From Neocallimastix lanati (nom. inval.) (lineage: Eukaryota; Neocallimastigomycota; Neocallimastigomycetes; Neocallimastigales; Neocallimastigaceae): 28,338 bases of DNA. Where the stretch lies: NCBI GenBank assembly GCA_016946835.1, contig JACVTC010000445.1:1-28338 (forward strand). Direction: 5' to 3'. Below the pieces are notes generated by a model. The model had not been told where the DNA came from and did no database searches. It saw only the letters and a program-made list of their open reading frames with translations. This document shows, one piece after another, positions 1-10,500 of this stretch. Position numbers and translations under genes: made by a program. How positions within the stretch are numbered: position 1 is the first letter of the stretch; each line of letters starts with the position of its first letter.

Positions 1-680
1 TCGTTTAAATAAAGAAAGAATAAATAATACTCATAAATTAATTAATAAGGAATTAAGATGGATTGGGAGATTTACACAAAGCCAAATCTTTTATTAATGT
101 ATATTCATTTTCAAAAGATTTAAATATTCCTCCAATGTCAGCTAAATGTACTTTTTCTCAAGTTATATATTTTGAAAAAATGAAATATTCAAATTGTATT
201 GTTTACTATTTAGTTAATAATATTCCAAAATATACAAAATATACATAGACAAAAGAAAGTTGAAATATTAAACGTAAACTAGAGAAAAGAGGTAGTAACA
301 ACAAAGAAATCAAGGAATTTTTAGTGGAAAAGAGATATGAAAATCAATTCTATTAAAAATGGATTTGATGACAAAAATAAATTCGAAGAAATAACAAATT
401 TTATAAAACTTTATTATAAATATCCTGATCTTTAATGTGGTTTCCACTGGTAATTGAGAGCACGAAGCGGATATAGATTAGATGCTAGAATTACTAAAGC
501 TGAAAAATAATAGATTAAGTGTGACCTAATTTTTGTCATTATTGTAAAAGTATTTAATAATGGATAAGGTATCGGTTAATTGATTGTCCGTTTTTCATTC
601 ATATTAGTAGTAAAGTCAATGATAAAATTTTATTTTTATATAAAGCTTTTAACAGTAGCAACCTAACTAATGATAAAGGT
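1..680 (+). pseudogene. LINE 3' end relic (left copy)
   Basis: This is the plus-strand copy of the C-terminal end of a non-LTR retrotransposon ORF2; the rest lies beyond the left window edge. Reading with frame changes gives the conserved block RWIG, then LHKAKSFINVYSFSKDLNI and SNCIVYYLVNNIPKYTKYT. It continues with KRKLEKRGSNNKEIKEFLVE and a degenerate Cys/His-rich tail near 510-560 (CHYC). Such a zinc-knuckle-like tail is common after the RT domain in LINEs. The frame is broken between RWIG and LHKA near 63, by TAG at 246-248 where a Trp would be expected, and by several stops between 260 and 560. The same lesions are present in the copy at 14900-15445, so it died before the duplication. 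Confidence 0.75.
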
Positions 681-710
681 AATATTAATAATAAAAAAAA
701 ATAACGGTAA

Positions 711-790
711 TAATAATAATAGTAATAATAGTTATAGCAATAATAGTTATAGCAATAATAGTTATAGCAATAATAGTTATAATAATAATA
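711..790. repeat. 15-bp microsatellite in inverted-repeat arm
   Basis: There are several tandem copies of a 15-bp unit (AATAATAGTTATAGC), flanked by AAT-rich triplets. The same array appears in reverse complement at 14656-14735. Its copy number is identical in both arms, which argues for a very recent duplication because such arrays change length quickly. The ORFs crossing it are artefacts of the repeat. Confidence 0.85.
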
Positions 791-990
791 GACATTGTAT
801 TGAAAATAATGTGTATGTTGCTTCTAGTGTGTGTGAAAAAGTAATTTAAATAAAATATATATATTATGAAATTCAAGGATTTTTTTTTTATAGCCGTAAT
901 TATTATGAACTAATATTTAAAAATAAAAATAAAAATGTATGTAAAAGACTAAGTAAAATAAAAAATAAAAATAAATAAAAAATAATTATT

Positions 991-1056
991 CATTAAAAAT
1001 CTAACATAATAAAGAATAAAAATACTTCAAATTTAAAAAATATCATTATGATGTAT
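991..1056. repeat. Diverged direct repeat A (partner 1437-1502)
   Basis: The segment shares the order AATAAAGAATAAAA, a TTCAAA block and a terminal GATGTATAC with 1437-1502, in the same orientation and about 446 bp away. The similarity is imperfect. It may mark an old element with direct terminal repeats or an old local duplication. The inner end of the inverted repeat (1493) falls inside the second copy. Confidence 0.45.
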
Positions 1057-1496
1057 ACTATGTGTAAAAACATAATTACTAGTTAAATCTAAAATAATAA
1101 AATAAAGAATTAAAATCTTTAAAATAGATAGTGTGGTATTCATTAAACTCTCCCTTGAAACACATGAAAGATTATTAAAAGTTGAATTACTTACTATAAG
1201 TTTTAACACGGAATTAATAAATTTAATAAATATTATTTGCCCAATTAGAATATATTTTTTTAGACTAGGAAGAGAATACACTTCCAGTTTTTATTAAATA
1301 AATTAAAATATTTAATATATATTACATTTAATAAAATAATACATTATATAATTAAAAGATAAAAAATAAAATTAATTTAAATATAAAATAAAATAATAGA
1401 TAAAATTAAACATAAACAATTTCTAACTCATCATAGAAAATTTAATGTAATAAAGAATAAAATTAAATTCAAAAGTTAAATAAAATTCGACGTGAT

Positions 1497-2936
1497 GTAT
1501 ACAACTAGATGGCAACTTCTTGGAATGTTCAACCAATGTTTATATTGATCATTGGAATCAAATAAATCTTGATCAGATTTAGATTTAGCGGTTTAAATTA
1601 TGATCAGTAGAACCATACGGCAACTTCTTGGAATGTTAAACCAACGTTTAAGTAAAACAGATTTAGATTTAACGGATTAAGTTATGACCAGTAGAACCAG
1701 ACAGCAACTTCTTGGAATGTTAAACCAATGTTTAAGTAAAACAGATTTAGATTTAACGGTTTAAGTTATGACCAGTAGAACCATACGGCTACTTCTTGGA
1801 ATGTTCAACCAATGTTTAAGTATATCAGATTTAGATTTAACGGTTTAAGTTATGACCAGTAGAACCATACGCCAACTTCTTGGAATGTTCAACCAATGCT
1901 TATATTGATCATTGGTATCAAATAAATCTTGATCAGATTTAGATTTAGCGGTTTAAGTTATGACCAGTAGAATCATACGCCAACTTCTTGGAATGTTCAA
2001 CCAATGCTTATATTGATCATTGGTATCAAATAAATCTTGATCAGATTTAGATTTAGCGGTTTAAGTCATGACCAGTAGAACCATACGGCTACTTCTTGGA
2101 ATGTTCAACCAATGTTTAAGTAAATCAGATTTAGATTTAGCGGTTTAAGTTATGACCAGTAGAACCATACGGCTACTTCTTGGAATGTTCAACCAATGTT
2201 TAAGTAAATCAGATTTAGATTTAGCAGTTTAAGTCATGACCAGTAGAACCATACGGCTACTTCTTGGAATGTTCAACCAATGTTTAAGTAAATCAGATTT
2301 AGATTTAGCGGTTTAAGTTATGACCAGTAGATCCATACGCCAACTTCTTGGAATGTTCAACCAATGCTTATATTGATCATTGGTATCAAATAAATCTTGA
2401 TCAGATTTAGATTTAGCGGTTTAAGTTATGACCAGTAGAACCATACGGCTACTTCTTGGAATGTTCAACCAATGTTTAAGTAAATCAGATTTAGATTTAG
2501 CGGTTTAAGTTATGACCAGTAGATCCATACGCCAACTTCTTGGAATGTTCAACCAATGCTTATATTGATCATTGATATCAAATAAATCTTGATCAGATTT
2601 AGATTTAGCGGTTTAAGTTATGACCAGTAGAATCATACGGCTACTTCTTGGAATGTTCAACCAATGTTTAAGTAAATCAGATTTAGATTTAGCAGTTTAA
2701 GTTATGACCAGTAGAATCATACGCCAACTTCTTGGAATGTTCAACCAATGCTTATATTGATCATTGGTATCAAATAAATCTTGATCAGATTTAGATTTAG
2801 CGGTTTAAGTTATGACCAGTAGAATCATACGGCTACTTCTTGGAATGTTCAACCAATGTTTAAGTAAATCAGATTTAGATTTAGCGGTTTAAGTTATGAC
2901 CAGTAGAACCAGACAGCAAATTCTTGGAATGTTCAA
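1497..2936. repeat. 84/108-bp minisatellite, 16 copies
   Basis: The core CTTCTTGGAATGTT recurs 16 times. Spacings from the first copy are 108, 84, 84, 84, 108, 108, 84, 84, 84, 108, 84, 108, 84, 108 and 84 bp; the last copy is partial. Long units differ from short ones by a 24-bp insertion containing two TGATCA sites. Most long units carry GCCAACTTCT and most short ones GGCTACTTCT, so two variants are interspersed. The GC content is clearly higher than the flanks. Both unit lengths are multiples of three. One plus frame has a single stop (in GTTTAAGTT) per short unit and more in long units, so the array is not coding now. It starts four bases inside the inverted-repeat boundary. Confidence 0.95.
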
Positions 2937-3696
2937 AACTGTAAGAATATAAATAAAAATTTGCTATATTTTTTTAAAACAAATAAAATAAATTCAATAA
3001 ATAATAATTAAATGAAGTAAATAAAAATAGAGAAAAAGGATAATGGTAATAGAAGTAAATAAAAATATAATTTTTAAAAAAAAGTAATAATTGGAAAGAA
3101 AAATTTTTTTTTATACTAATATTTTATTGGTTTATTTATTTAAAATTTGTCCATATCATATATTTTATTAAAATTTGATTAGTTATAAAATATATTTTAT
3201 TTATAATTAAAATTGAGTTAAAATTCAGATAAATAAAACATAAAAAATAATATTAAAATTAAAAAATAATAATAATAATAAAAATTAAAAAAAAATCATA
3301 ACGAAATAGAAAAGATCAAACCAGAGTAAACAAGAAATATTAATATGTAATAATAACTATATATAAATATAATAATAATAATTATTTGTAATATTATTAT
3401 TTTAAAGTTATAAATTTATTTTTACTTTTTTATATTTCGTAATAATATAATTTATTTTATTTTTTTATAATTGTTTTAATTTTATTTATTTAATTTTCAT
3501 AAAAAAATATACAATTATATTCTATTTTATTAATATTTATTAAATTATTTTATTTATTTTATAAAATTAAATTTTTTAATTCAATTTATTATGAATTTTA
3601 AATTTAAAATAATTTAATTTTCAAGTAAAGATTTCTTTTTAAAGAATGAAATGAGCATTTCAAATAATGATATTAAATAGTCATTCGTAATTTTAT
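2937..3696. other. AT-rich spacer without gene
   Basis: The stretch is almost entirely A and T, with short A, T and AAT runs. No coding potential, RNA gene or repeat array was recognised on either strand. Confidence 0.7.
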
Positions 3697-4135
3697 TTCT
3701 ATTTTTTAATAAAAAATAGACTTGCATATAATGGGTACCCATCTCCCAATATAGCCATACAGTTATTAATTAACTGTAAGGTGATAAGTTATTGGCATAC
3801 CGCTCTCTATCGTCGTTACACGATACCCGGATATGCATTCCTAACGTTCCTACATATATCTCCATTGACCACGAGCATCAGAACGGAATCATTAACTCCT
3901 CCCTAGTGAGTGTAATCATTGGCGATTGGAAATTTTACATTCATCAAGGTCTATGCTTCAATTCAAAGCGTAGTATCAGAGTTGGGTGAAATAATCATTT
4001 GAGGGAAAGTCTTATGAATATCACATGTGTTCTCATGATATCCCAGGATAGAAACCTCATCCGATTATTTGGTGCCATGCCGAGGATTCGAACCCCTCCC
4101 TCTACAGTAACCTGTGTCGTTCTATTTTTTAATAA
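3697..4135 (-). mobile_element. Putative SINE-like / tRNA-derived retroelement with 16-bp direct repeats
   Basis: A 407-bp island of near-normal base composition (3713-4119) sits in AT-rich DNA. It is bounded on both sides by the 16-bp direct repeat TTCTATTTTTTAATAA (3697-3712 and 4120-4135), which looks like a target-site duplication. On the minus strand, GGTTCGAATCC (4094-4084) is a perfect Pol III B box or TPsiC arm. It runs on to GGCATGGCACCA, so the minus strand ends like a mature tRNA including CCA, most like tRNA-His. No A box or tRNA 5' half was found. Either it is a retroposed tRNA-related SINE, or the plus-strand TGGTGCCATG (4070 on) is the primer-binding site of an LTR retroelement remnant. 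An LTR with normal TG...CA ends was not recognised. It has no credible ORF. Confidence 0.5.
4070..4094 (-). other. tRNA 3'-end-like sequence with encoded CCA
   Basis: The minus strand reads GGTTCGAATCCTCGGC followed by ATGGCACCA. This is a TPsiC loop, half of the T stem, an acceptor strand, a discriminator A and CCA. Eukaryotic nuclear tRNA genes normally do not encode CCA. The match therefore points to copying from a mature tRNA, or to a complement used as a retroelement primer-binding site. The acceptor GCATGGC-A-CCA would fit a histidine tRNA best, but no full tRNA fold exists here because upstream sequence is lacking. Confidence 0.55.
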
Positions 4136-4477
4136 CATATTAAAAAAAAAAAAAAATACTGTTAGAATATTTTTATTATAAATAGTACTCTAGTTGTCAA
4201 TGGTAACGTTTGAAAAAAAAATATATATATAGAATCATAGTCTATTGATCAATTTAAAGAGACGCAATATCAAACTTTTAGTAATCAATAGTTCTATTAT
4301 TATTAAGAATTGATGTGGAAAAATTCATCAATTTTCAAAAGTCAACAACATATTCAGGAAAGAATATCTCTTCCATTCAGTATATATTGTAAATAGATAA
4401 AAGTAATAGTAGGAGTAATAGTAGGAGTAAATCAAAGTTTAATTTTTTATTATATACATCAAATAAAATTGATTTTT
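4136..4477. other. AT-rich spacer
   Basis: The stretch contains a poly-A run near 4141-4155, a short TA run near 4225 and a short AGTAATAGTAGG-type repeat near 4403-4430. No gene was recognised. Confidence 0.6.
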
Positions 4478-4915
4478 CTATATAAGATTTTTAAAGTGTT
4501 CTAATCGGTTAATATAAATCGGAAAAATATGCGAAGGGTACTTTTTTAGAGAGCGTAATTTAGTATAGTTTTTACCAAAATATTCCTTAATAATTGAATA
4601 GGTCTTATAAATTGAAATATCCTCGTCCTTTGATACTTTTTCTCTTTCTCTATTCAGACAATTTCTAAAATAATACTTGCGATAAAATTATTTACTAAAA
4701 ATGAAACGTGGATAATCGTATTTTTTAAAATAATAATAACTATTCATTTGTTTAAATTTTTCAAATAGACCTCGAATTCTATCCAAATAAAATTCTACCC
4801 AATTTTTATTTGAGCTTAATTGAAATTGTTTTATTAAAATACCGGTTTAATTAATAAGACTAACTTTTCGATTTTTAAAATTTAACTATGATAAATATTT
4901 AATAATACTCAAATT
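4478..4915 (-). pseudogene. Decayed ORF of unknown function
   Basis: One minus-strand frame reads protein-like sequence for about 145 codons with only three internal stops, far fewer than expected in such AT-rich DNA. It contains the blocks SNKNWVEFYLDRIRGLFEKF, MNSYYYFKKYDYPRFIFSK (then a stop), NREREKVSKDEDISIYKTYS and IIKEYFGKNYTKLRSLKKYP, and it ends at a stop at 4478-4480. The residues are rich in Tyr, Phe, Lys and Arg, and no motif was recognised. It could be a remnant of a transposase or integrase or of a lineage-specific gene; I cannot say which. No start was identified, and upstream of 4915 the frame fades into AT-rich sequence. Confidence 0.5.
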
Positions 4916-4991
4916 AGGAATAATAATAAATATTTTACCTAGTAGCGAATGTAAATAATTTTAAATGGATCCAAATACAAAATCAATTTAG

Positions 4992-5131
4992 GATCCTCCT
5001 AAAGAATCTTACTTTGGTCCGAAATACAGTTTCAAAAATGTTCATTTGGTAATTGTTGTAGTCAAGATGGTAGATGCGGCTTTAGCCATGAATACTGTGT
5101 TGAAAGTTGTCAATCTGAATTTAGTAAATAA
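4992..5131 (+). pseudogene. Relic chitin-binding domain (CBM18 / ChtBD1)
   Basis: From 5039 the plus strand reads CSFGNCCSQDGRCGFSHEYC, then VESCQSEFSK and a stop at 5129-5131. This Cys pattern (C...CC...C.....C...C), with the GxCCS and GxCG signatures, is characteristic of hevein-type CBM18 domains, which bind chitin and are frequent in secreted proteins of anaerobic fungi. The preceding part (DPPKESYFGPKYSF, from 4992) fits the N-terminal CGPKYG segment but is one frame off across the A5 run at 5034-5038, and its first Cys is replaced by Phe. An in-frame TAG stands just upstream. The rest of the parent gene was not found, so this is probably the broken last domain of a lost secreted protein. 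Confidence 0.7.
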
Positions 5132-5647
5132 TTTTAAACCTAAATTTAATACCAATATTAAAAATTACCATTTTAGAGCTTTTATATTTTTAGGAATAGA
5201 ATAAAAGATAAAGTGTTAAGCAAAAAAAAAATATAATATTTAATTTTGATTTATATCTATTTGTATAAATTTATAAAGTTAATAAATATTAAATGAAAAT
5301 AAATTAAAATAAAATAATATTATAAGTATATTTATATCATATCTTTTACTTTTTTTTATTTTATATTTATATATACAATATCATTATATAAGCTATTTAT
5401 ATTAAAATATTCATAGCAAATTACAATTTTTTATTTATAAATAAAAATATTCGTATTTGTATTTTAAATTATTATCTTCTATTATATAAATATTTATATA
5501 TTTTTTCAAATTTTTGTTTTTTATAATTTTTATTATAATTTTTAATTTATTATATTATATTTTATATATTTTATATATTTTATATTTTATTTATTATATT
5601 TAAGAAGTACTTTATGTCTTATTTATTTAATTCAATATGGAATTTAT
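5132..5647. other. Very AT-rich spacer
   Basis: The sequence is almost pure A and T with TATATT runs. No gene, RNA or higher-order repeat was seen. Confidence 0.7.
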
Positions 5648-5790
5648 TTTTTATTTGTTTAATTTAAAATGATCGTTTTATTTTATTTGTTTAATTTAAG
5701 ATGATCGTTATATTTTATTTGTTTAATTTAAAATGATCGTTATATTTTATTTGTTTAATTTAAAATGGTCGTTATATTTTATTTATTTTA
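5648..5790. repeat. 32-bp tandem repeat, about 4 copies
   Basis: The unit is TTTTATTTGTTTAATTTAAA followed by ATGATCGTTATA, repeated about four times with one or two changes per copy, plus a partial last copy. No coding capacity was seen. It lies just before the 62-bp palindrome. Confidence 0.85.
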
Positions 5791-5793
5791 GTT

Positions 5794-5855
5794 AATAAAT
5801 ATTTTATATATAAATATAGAGTATATACTGTATATTTATATATAAAATATTTATT
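5794..5855. repeat. 62-bp near-perfect palindrome
   Basis: The 25-base left arm (5794-5818) is the exact reverse complement of 5831-5855. The centre GAGTATATACTG is itself a palindrome apart from its outer G/G. The whole 62 bp could form one long hairpin or cruciform. It is pure A/T except for a few central bases. It could be a folded-back repeat, a small inverted-repeat element or a cruciform site. No function is assigned. Confidence 0.9.
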
Positions 5856-5869
5856 CGAATCAGTAATTG

Positions 5870-6660
5870 AATAAGTACTGCAACATAAGCTTGAATTTTC
5901 GCATATTACCACATTGGACTTGTATGCTTTATAGAAGAGTTGTTAATGTTTTGAGTAGAAATTAGAATTGAAATATATATACTTTAATTTAGGAATCATT
6001 AAACAAATAAAATAAACGGAATATGATCAATTAACTCATTATCAAAATTTGAAATGGTTAATATATCAATGGTATTGATAATAAGTAATTGAACCATATG
6101 CACGGTTTGAAGAACATTATATAAAAATATTATTTTATTATATCAAATGATAGAAATTTGACGAATGTTTTCATTTTTTTAATGGAAAATATTAAAATAA
6201 CTTCATCAGAGAATTAATTTTTAAAAATTTTATTTCTTTTTCTATACAGGCACAAAATTTATCACAGTTTTATAATATATCTTTAATAAATAAATTTAAT
6301 AGAATAATAGAAATATGACACTCGTTATGAACACTACAAAAAAATATCAAATTTATTTGGAAAATGTTAAAAAATAAGCTTTATAAAATAAATATAGAAT
6401 TCAAAAGAAGTTAAAGATTTTATCACGTATAAGGATATGAAATAATATTTAATTAAAATGTTAAAAACAATGAATTAGAAGCTTATTTTAATTTCAAGAG
6501 TGCTATGTATTTAAATTTATTATTTATTTTTTTTTAGACGGATTTCTTTTATAAAAATATAGAAAATTAAATTGTAATTTATATCTAAAAAGTATAAATA
6601 AATTTCATGAAGTAATTAATTTAAACTCAAGTTTATATTTCGAAAAAGAAGCATAACTTT
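5870..6660 (+). other. Possible decayed coding sequence, unrecognised
   Basis: Patches of plausible protein appear in plus-strand frames between many stops: EYDQLTHYQNLKWLIYQWY near 6020-6078, IEPYARFEEHYIKILFYYIK near 6090-6148, and VKDFITYKDMK with MLKTMN near 6410-6475. Base composition is slightly less extreme than the neighbouring spacers. The patches are not in one frame and no family was recognised. This may be an old dead gene, or chance. Confidence 0.25.
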
Positions 6661-6765
6661 GAAATAACTATTATATATATATATTAAATTAAAGTAAAGA
6701 GAAATAAAAGTATAATAGAATAATATAAATAACTAAAATTTGAATATAATAAACTAAATAAGGAA

Positions 6766-7130
6766 ATGGATATATGATTTATAAATAAATTAAACAATGA
6801 GATGTTTATATAATTTATAAATAAATTAAACAATGAAATGCTTATATGAGTTATCTATAAATAAATTAAACAATGAAATGTTTATATATGTTATCTATAA
6901 ATAAATTAAACAATGAAATGTTTATATGAGTTATCTATAAATAAATTAAATAATGAAATGTATATATGAGTTATCTACAAATAAATTAAACAATGAAATG
7001 TTTATATGAGTTATCTACAAATAAATTAAACAATGAAATGTTTATATGAGTTATCTATAAATAAATTAAACATTGAAATATTTATATGAGTTATCTATAA
7101 ATAAATTAAATAATGAAATGTATATATGAA
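6766..7130. repeat. 40-bp tandem repeat, about 9 copies
   Basis: The unit is TTTATATGAGTTATCTATAA followed by ATAAATTAAACAATGAAATG. Seven regular 40-bp copies run from 6841 to about 7120, with two shorter copies (about 36 bp) upstream and a few substitutions between copies. It lies about 430 bp beyond the 3' end of the ankyrin-type gene. No ORF is maintained. Confidence 0.9.
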
Positions 7131-7564
7131 GTATGAAAAATAAATAAATAAAATTAAATGAAAATAAAAATAAAACTGAAAATTAAATGCATCAAAAATA
7201 TGTAAACTATTAATTTAATAATATATATTAATGAAATGTTCATATTATATTCATATTTAAGTATAATTTAAATATATAAAGTTAAAGATTAAATATATAA
7301 TAGATATATATATAAATAAGAAATTGTGTAAAAGCTATACAAATAAAATATAAAACAGATGAAGATATTGGGAAAATAAAATATATTCAATTAAAAGAAA
7401 AAATAATAACTCTAAAATTAGAATAAATAAATGTTAAATAATGAAATTTAACATTTAGAAATAATAATAACATAAATAATATAATATAATTGAAATCTAT
7501 ATTATTTATTAATAATATATATATTAATGTATATATATAATTGTATTATTAATTTATTATCTTT
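7131..7564. other. 3' flank of the ankyrin-type gene
   Basis: This is AT-rich sequence with no recognisable gene, lying downstream of the minus-strand stop at 7565-7567. Fungal poly(A) signals are too loose to call in such composition. Confidence 0.6.
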
Positions 7565-10500
7565 TTAACTAGAGCTATTTAATTTTTTTTTAGTAATTTC
7601 TTTCTTTCTTTGCTTTTTCCTTTTCCTATTAATACTAGTAATTTCTTTTCTTTTCAATGTTAAGTATTTACACATTTTAGTAATATTATTTTGTCTAGCA
7701 AATTTCCAAAGAGTACAATTTTTAATTTTATTTTCAGGATTTAAATTATTTCTAAACAAAATTTCTAATATATCTTCGCGATTAAAAATAATACTATATT
7801 TTAATAAATTTTCTATGAAATTTTTATCGTCATAATTTACAAAATATTTTAAAAAAGGAATTTTTCCTTTATCATCTAATTTACTAAATAATTTTTCAAA
7901 TTCATTTTTATTTTCAATATTCATTTTTGCTTTCATTTCTATTAAATATTTAATAATTTCCTCGTTAGAATCATTTTTAATTAAGGCATAATACAATATA
8001 GAGTATTTTCTACCATAAATTATGTTATCAGTTAAATTAGAACCTCTATCAACAAATAATTTGACTAGATTTAAATCATTAGAATCCACGGCAAGCTTGA
8101 TTGGACATACTCTATACGAATTAAACCAATTAGTATTACCGTTATAATTATTTAATAGTAATGTAACTATTTTAATATTTTTTAATCTAATAGCTTTAAT
8201 TATTGAATAAATTATCGCATCTTTAGATATTTCAAAATTATATCTAAATTCTTTTTTTAAAAGCAGTTTTACAATTTCATAGAGGTTATAATCTACCGCA
8301 TAATATAAGGAATTTTTATAGATATCATTCCATTGGTAATCTATTTTTAAATTAATTCTTTCTAAAAAAAAGCAAGCTAATTTATATGCATCATCTTTCG
8401 ATTTCATATCCATTAAAATAAATAAAACATCCTCATAGATATAGAACTCGTGAATATTAATGAGATTGAATAAAGCATTAATTAAATCTTCTTTATCTTT
8501 AAAAGAAAAATAATCATTTAATATAATTGTTTTAATTAACATGGCATAATGATTATTATTCATAATTGTCTCACGTATGTTCTTTCCCATTTGAATTATA
8601 TCAAGAAAAACATCTTTTAAACCTAAAATAATTGAAATATATAAGATAGTTTCATATTTATAACCATAACTTCTTATCATATAGTCACTTTCATGGTTTA
8701 TAATGTATTTAATTATTTCCCTATCCTCTTTGATAATGGTATAATACACAATTTTGTAATCATAATTATCATCTTCGTTAATATTATTATTAATATTAAT
8801 CCATTTTTTAATATTGAAATTTTTATCAAATAAATAAGAATATACATGTGGTTCGAATATATTTTTTATATATTTTAACGTCGTATTTATAGTTATATTA
8901 TTATATTTAATTTTTTTATTTTTCCATTGATAAATTTCATCAGTTGAAGCTCTATATCTTTTATTTTGATTTATCGTCATAATATCTTTTGAATAATTAT
9001 ATCCTTTAATTCTATTTTTATTTAAATCATCAATTGATTCCTTTTCATAATTTTTATATAAAATATACTTATTATTTATAAAAAAGTTGTTATTGCTTTC
9101 ATTATAAATCAGTTCATCCTTTTGAATATAGTTATATTTATATCGGTCTTTTATTTTATCCAATTTTTCCATATTATAATTTATTTCTTGTTCTCTTTGT
9201 TGTTTTCTTTCTTGATCTTTTTCTTGATCTTTTTCTTGTTCTCTTTCTTGTTCTCTTTCTCGTTTTTTGTTTTCCTTAATTAAAAAATCAATAATAACTT
9301 TATTGATTAAATGTAATTTTCCATTCAATGATTCCTCTAATATAGTGTTTTCATTGTTTAATTTAACATTTAAATCTGCACCATTCTCTAAAAGAATTTT
9401 AAAGATTTTAATTTCTTTTTCTTTAAATTCATAATAATATAAATCACGATAAATATTTTTATAAATATTATCATCGTTAATACTTATACAATTATTGAAT
9501 GCTAATATCAAAGGATATTCATTTTCCACTTTATTACTGTTTATTTCTATATTTTTTAATTTATCATTCTTTAATAATTTTTTTAATAAATATATGTTCT
9601 TTTTTTTAATACAATTAATAAAAAGCAAATTTATATCTTCCTTAGTTGTCTTATAAAATTTCATTTGATAAATTTTATTATTAAAATATTTATATTCATT
9701 ATTTTTCAATTCATAATTTATTGATATATTATCATAATACGTATTTGTTTTTGACTTTTTAATTTCATTTGATCTATTTTTAAAATCTTTATTTTGATTA
9801 TTGCCAAATAAATTATATGGTAAGTCACTTAGTATAGTTAGTTTTTTATTATAATTATTAATATTATAATTAGTATCGTTATTTTTATTAGGGTAAATAT
9901 TATTAATATTAATATTATTATCACTATTCCCTTTATATTTATTTAAATGACTATTTTTATAATGAAAATGGAATGTATTGTTTAAATTATATTCATTATT
10001 AGTTATTATATCTTTAAAGGTATCTTTTATACAAAGAGAATTATTCATAGAATTACTTTTATCAGTTAATTCATTTATACTATTCTCATCAGTTAAATCA
10101 ATTATACACCTATCTTCATTATTTAAATCTATTATATTATTGTTTTCATTAGGTAAATCTATTTTATTATTACTTTCATTAGGTAAATCTATTTTATTAT
10201 TGTTTTCATTAGGTAAATATATTATATTATTACTTTCATTAGGTAAATCTATTTTATTATTACTTTCATTATGTAAATCTATTATATTATTGTTTTCATT
10301 AGGTAAATTTATTATATTATTACTTTCATTAGGTAAATCTATTTTATTATTACTTTCATTAGGTAAATCTATTTTGTTATTACTTTCATTAGGCAAATCT
10401 ATTTTATTATTACTTTCATTAGGTAAATCTATTTTATTATTGTTTTCATTAGGTAAATCTATTATATTACTTTCATTAGGTAAATCTATTATATTATTAC

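Larger units (their letters stand above)
1..1493. repeat. Left arm of large inverted repeat
   Basis: This segment is the reverse complement of 13953-15445. Paired coordinates sum to 15446 throughout, so there is no net length difference. Three ORF pairs match residue for residue: 63-248 with 15198-15383, 685-876 with 14570-14761, and 1033-1281 with 14165-14413. Other stretches compared by eye, for example 421-486, also match exactly. The inner end is clear: after position 1493 the left copy runs into a minisatellite and the right copy into an NRPS fragment. The outer end is not seen, because the left copy starts at the window edge, so the true arm may be longer. The spacer between the arms is about 12.46 kb. 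A segmental duplication, a large palindrome or an assembly artefact are all possible. Confidence 0.95.

Noticed and set aside
1033-1281. 82-residue ORF present in both repeat arms
   Set aside because: It is duplicated only because the arm is duplicated. Its composition is that of AT-rich noncoding sequence and no motif was seen.
1497-2936. CRISPR array
   Set aside because: Whole 84/108-bp units are repeated, with no unique spacers, and the context is eukaryotic.
4070-4100. Functional tRNA gene
   Set aside because: Only the T arm and 3' acceptor are present. The upstream minus-strand sequence has no D arm, anticodon arm or A box, and CCA is encoded.
3792-4181. Short plus-strand ORFs in the GC-richer insert
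   Set aside because: No conserved motif was seen. The B box, CCA end and direct repeats explain the segment better as a retroelement.
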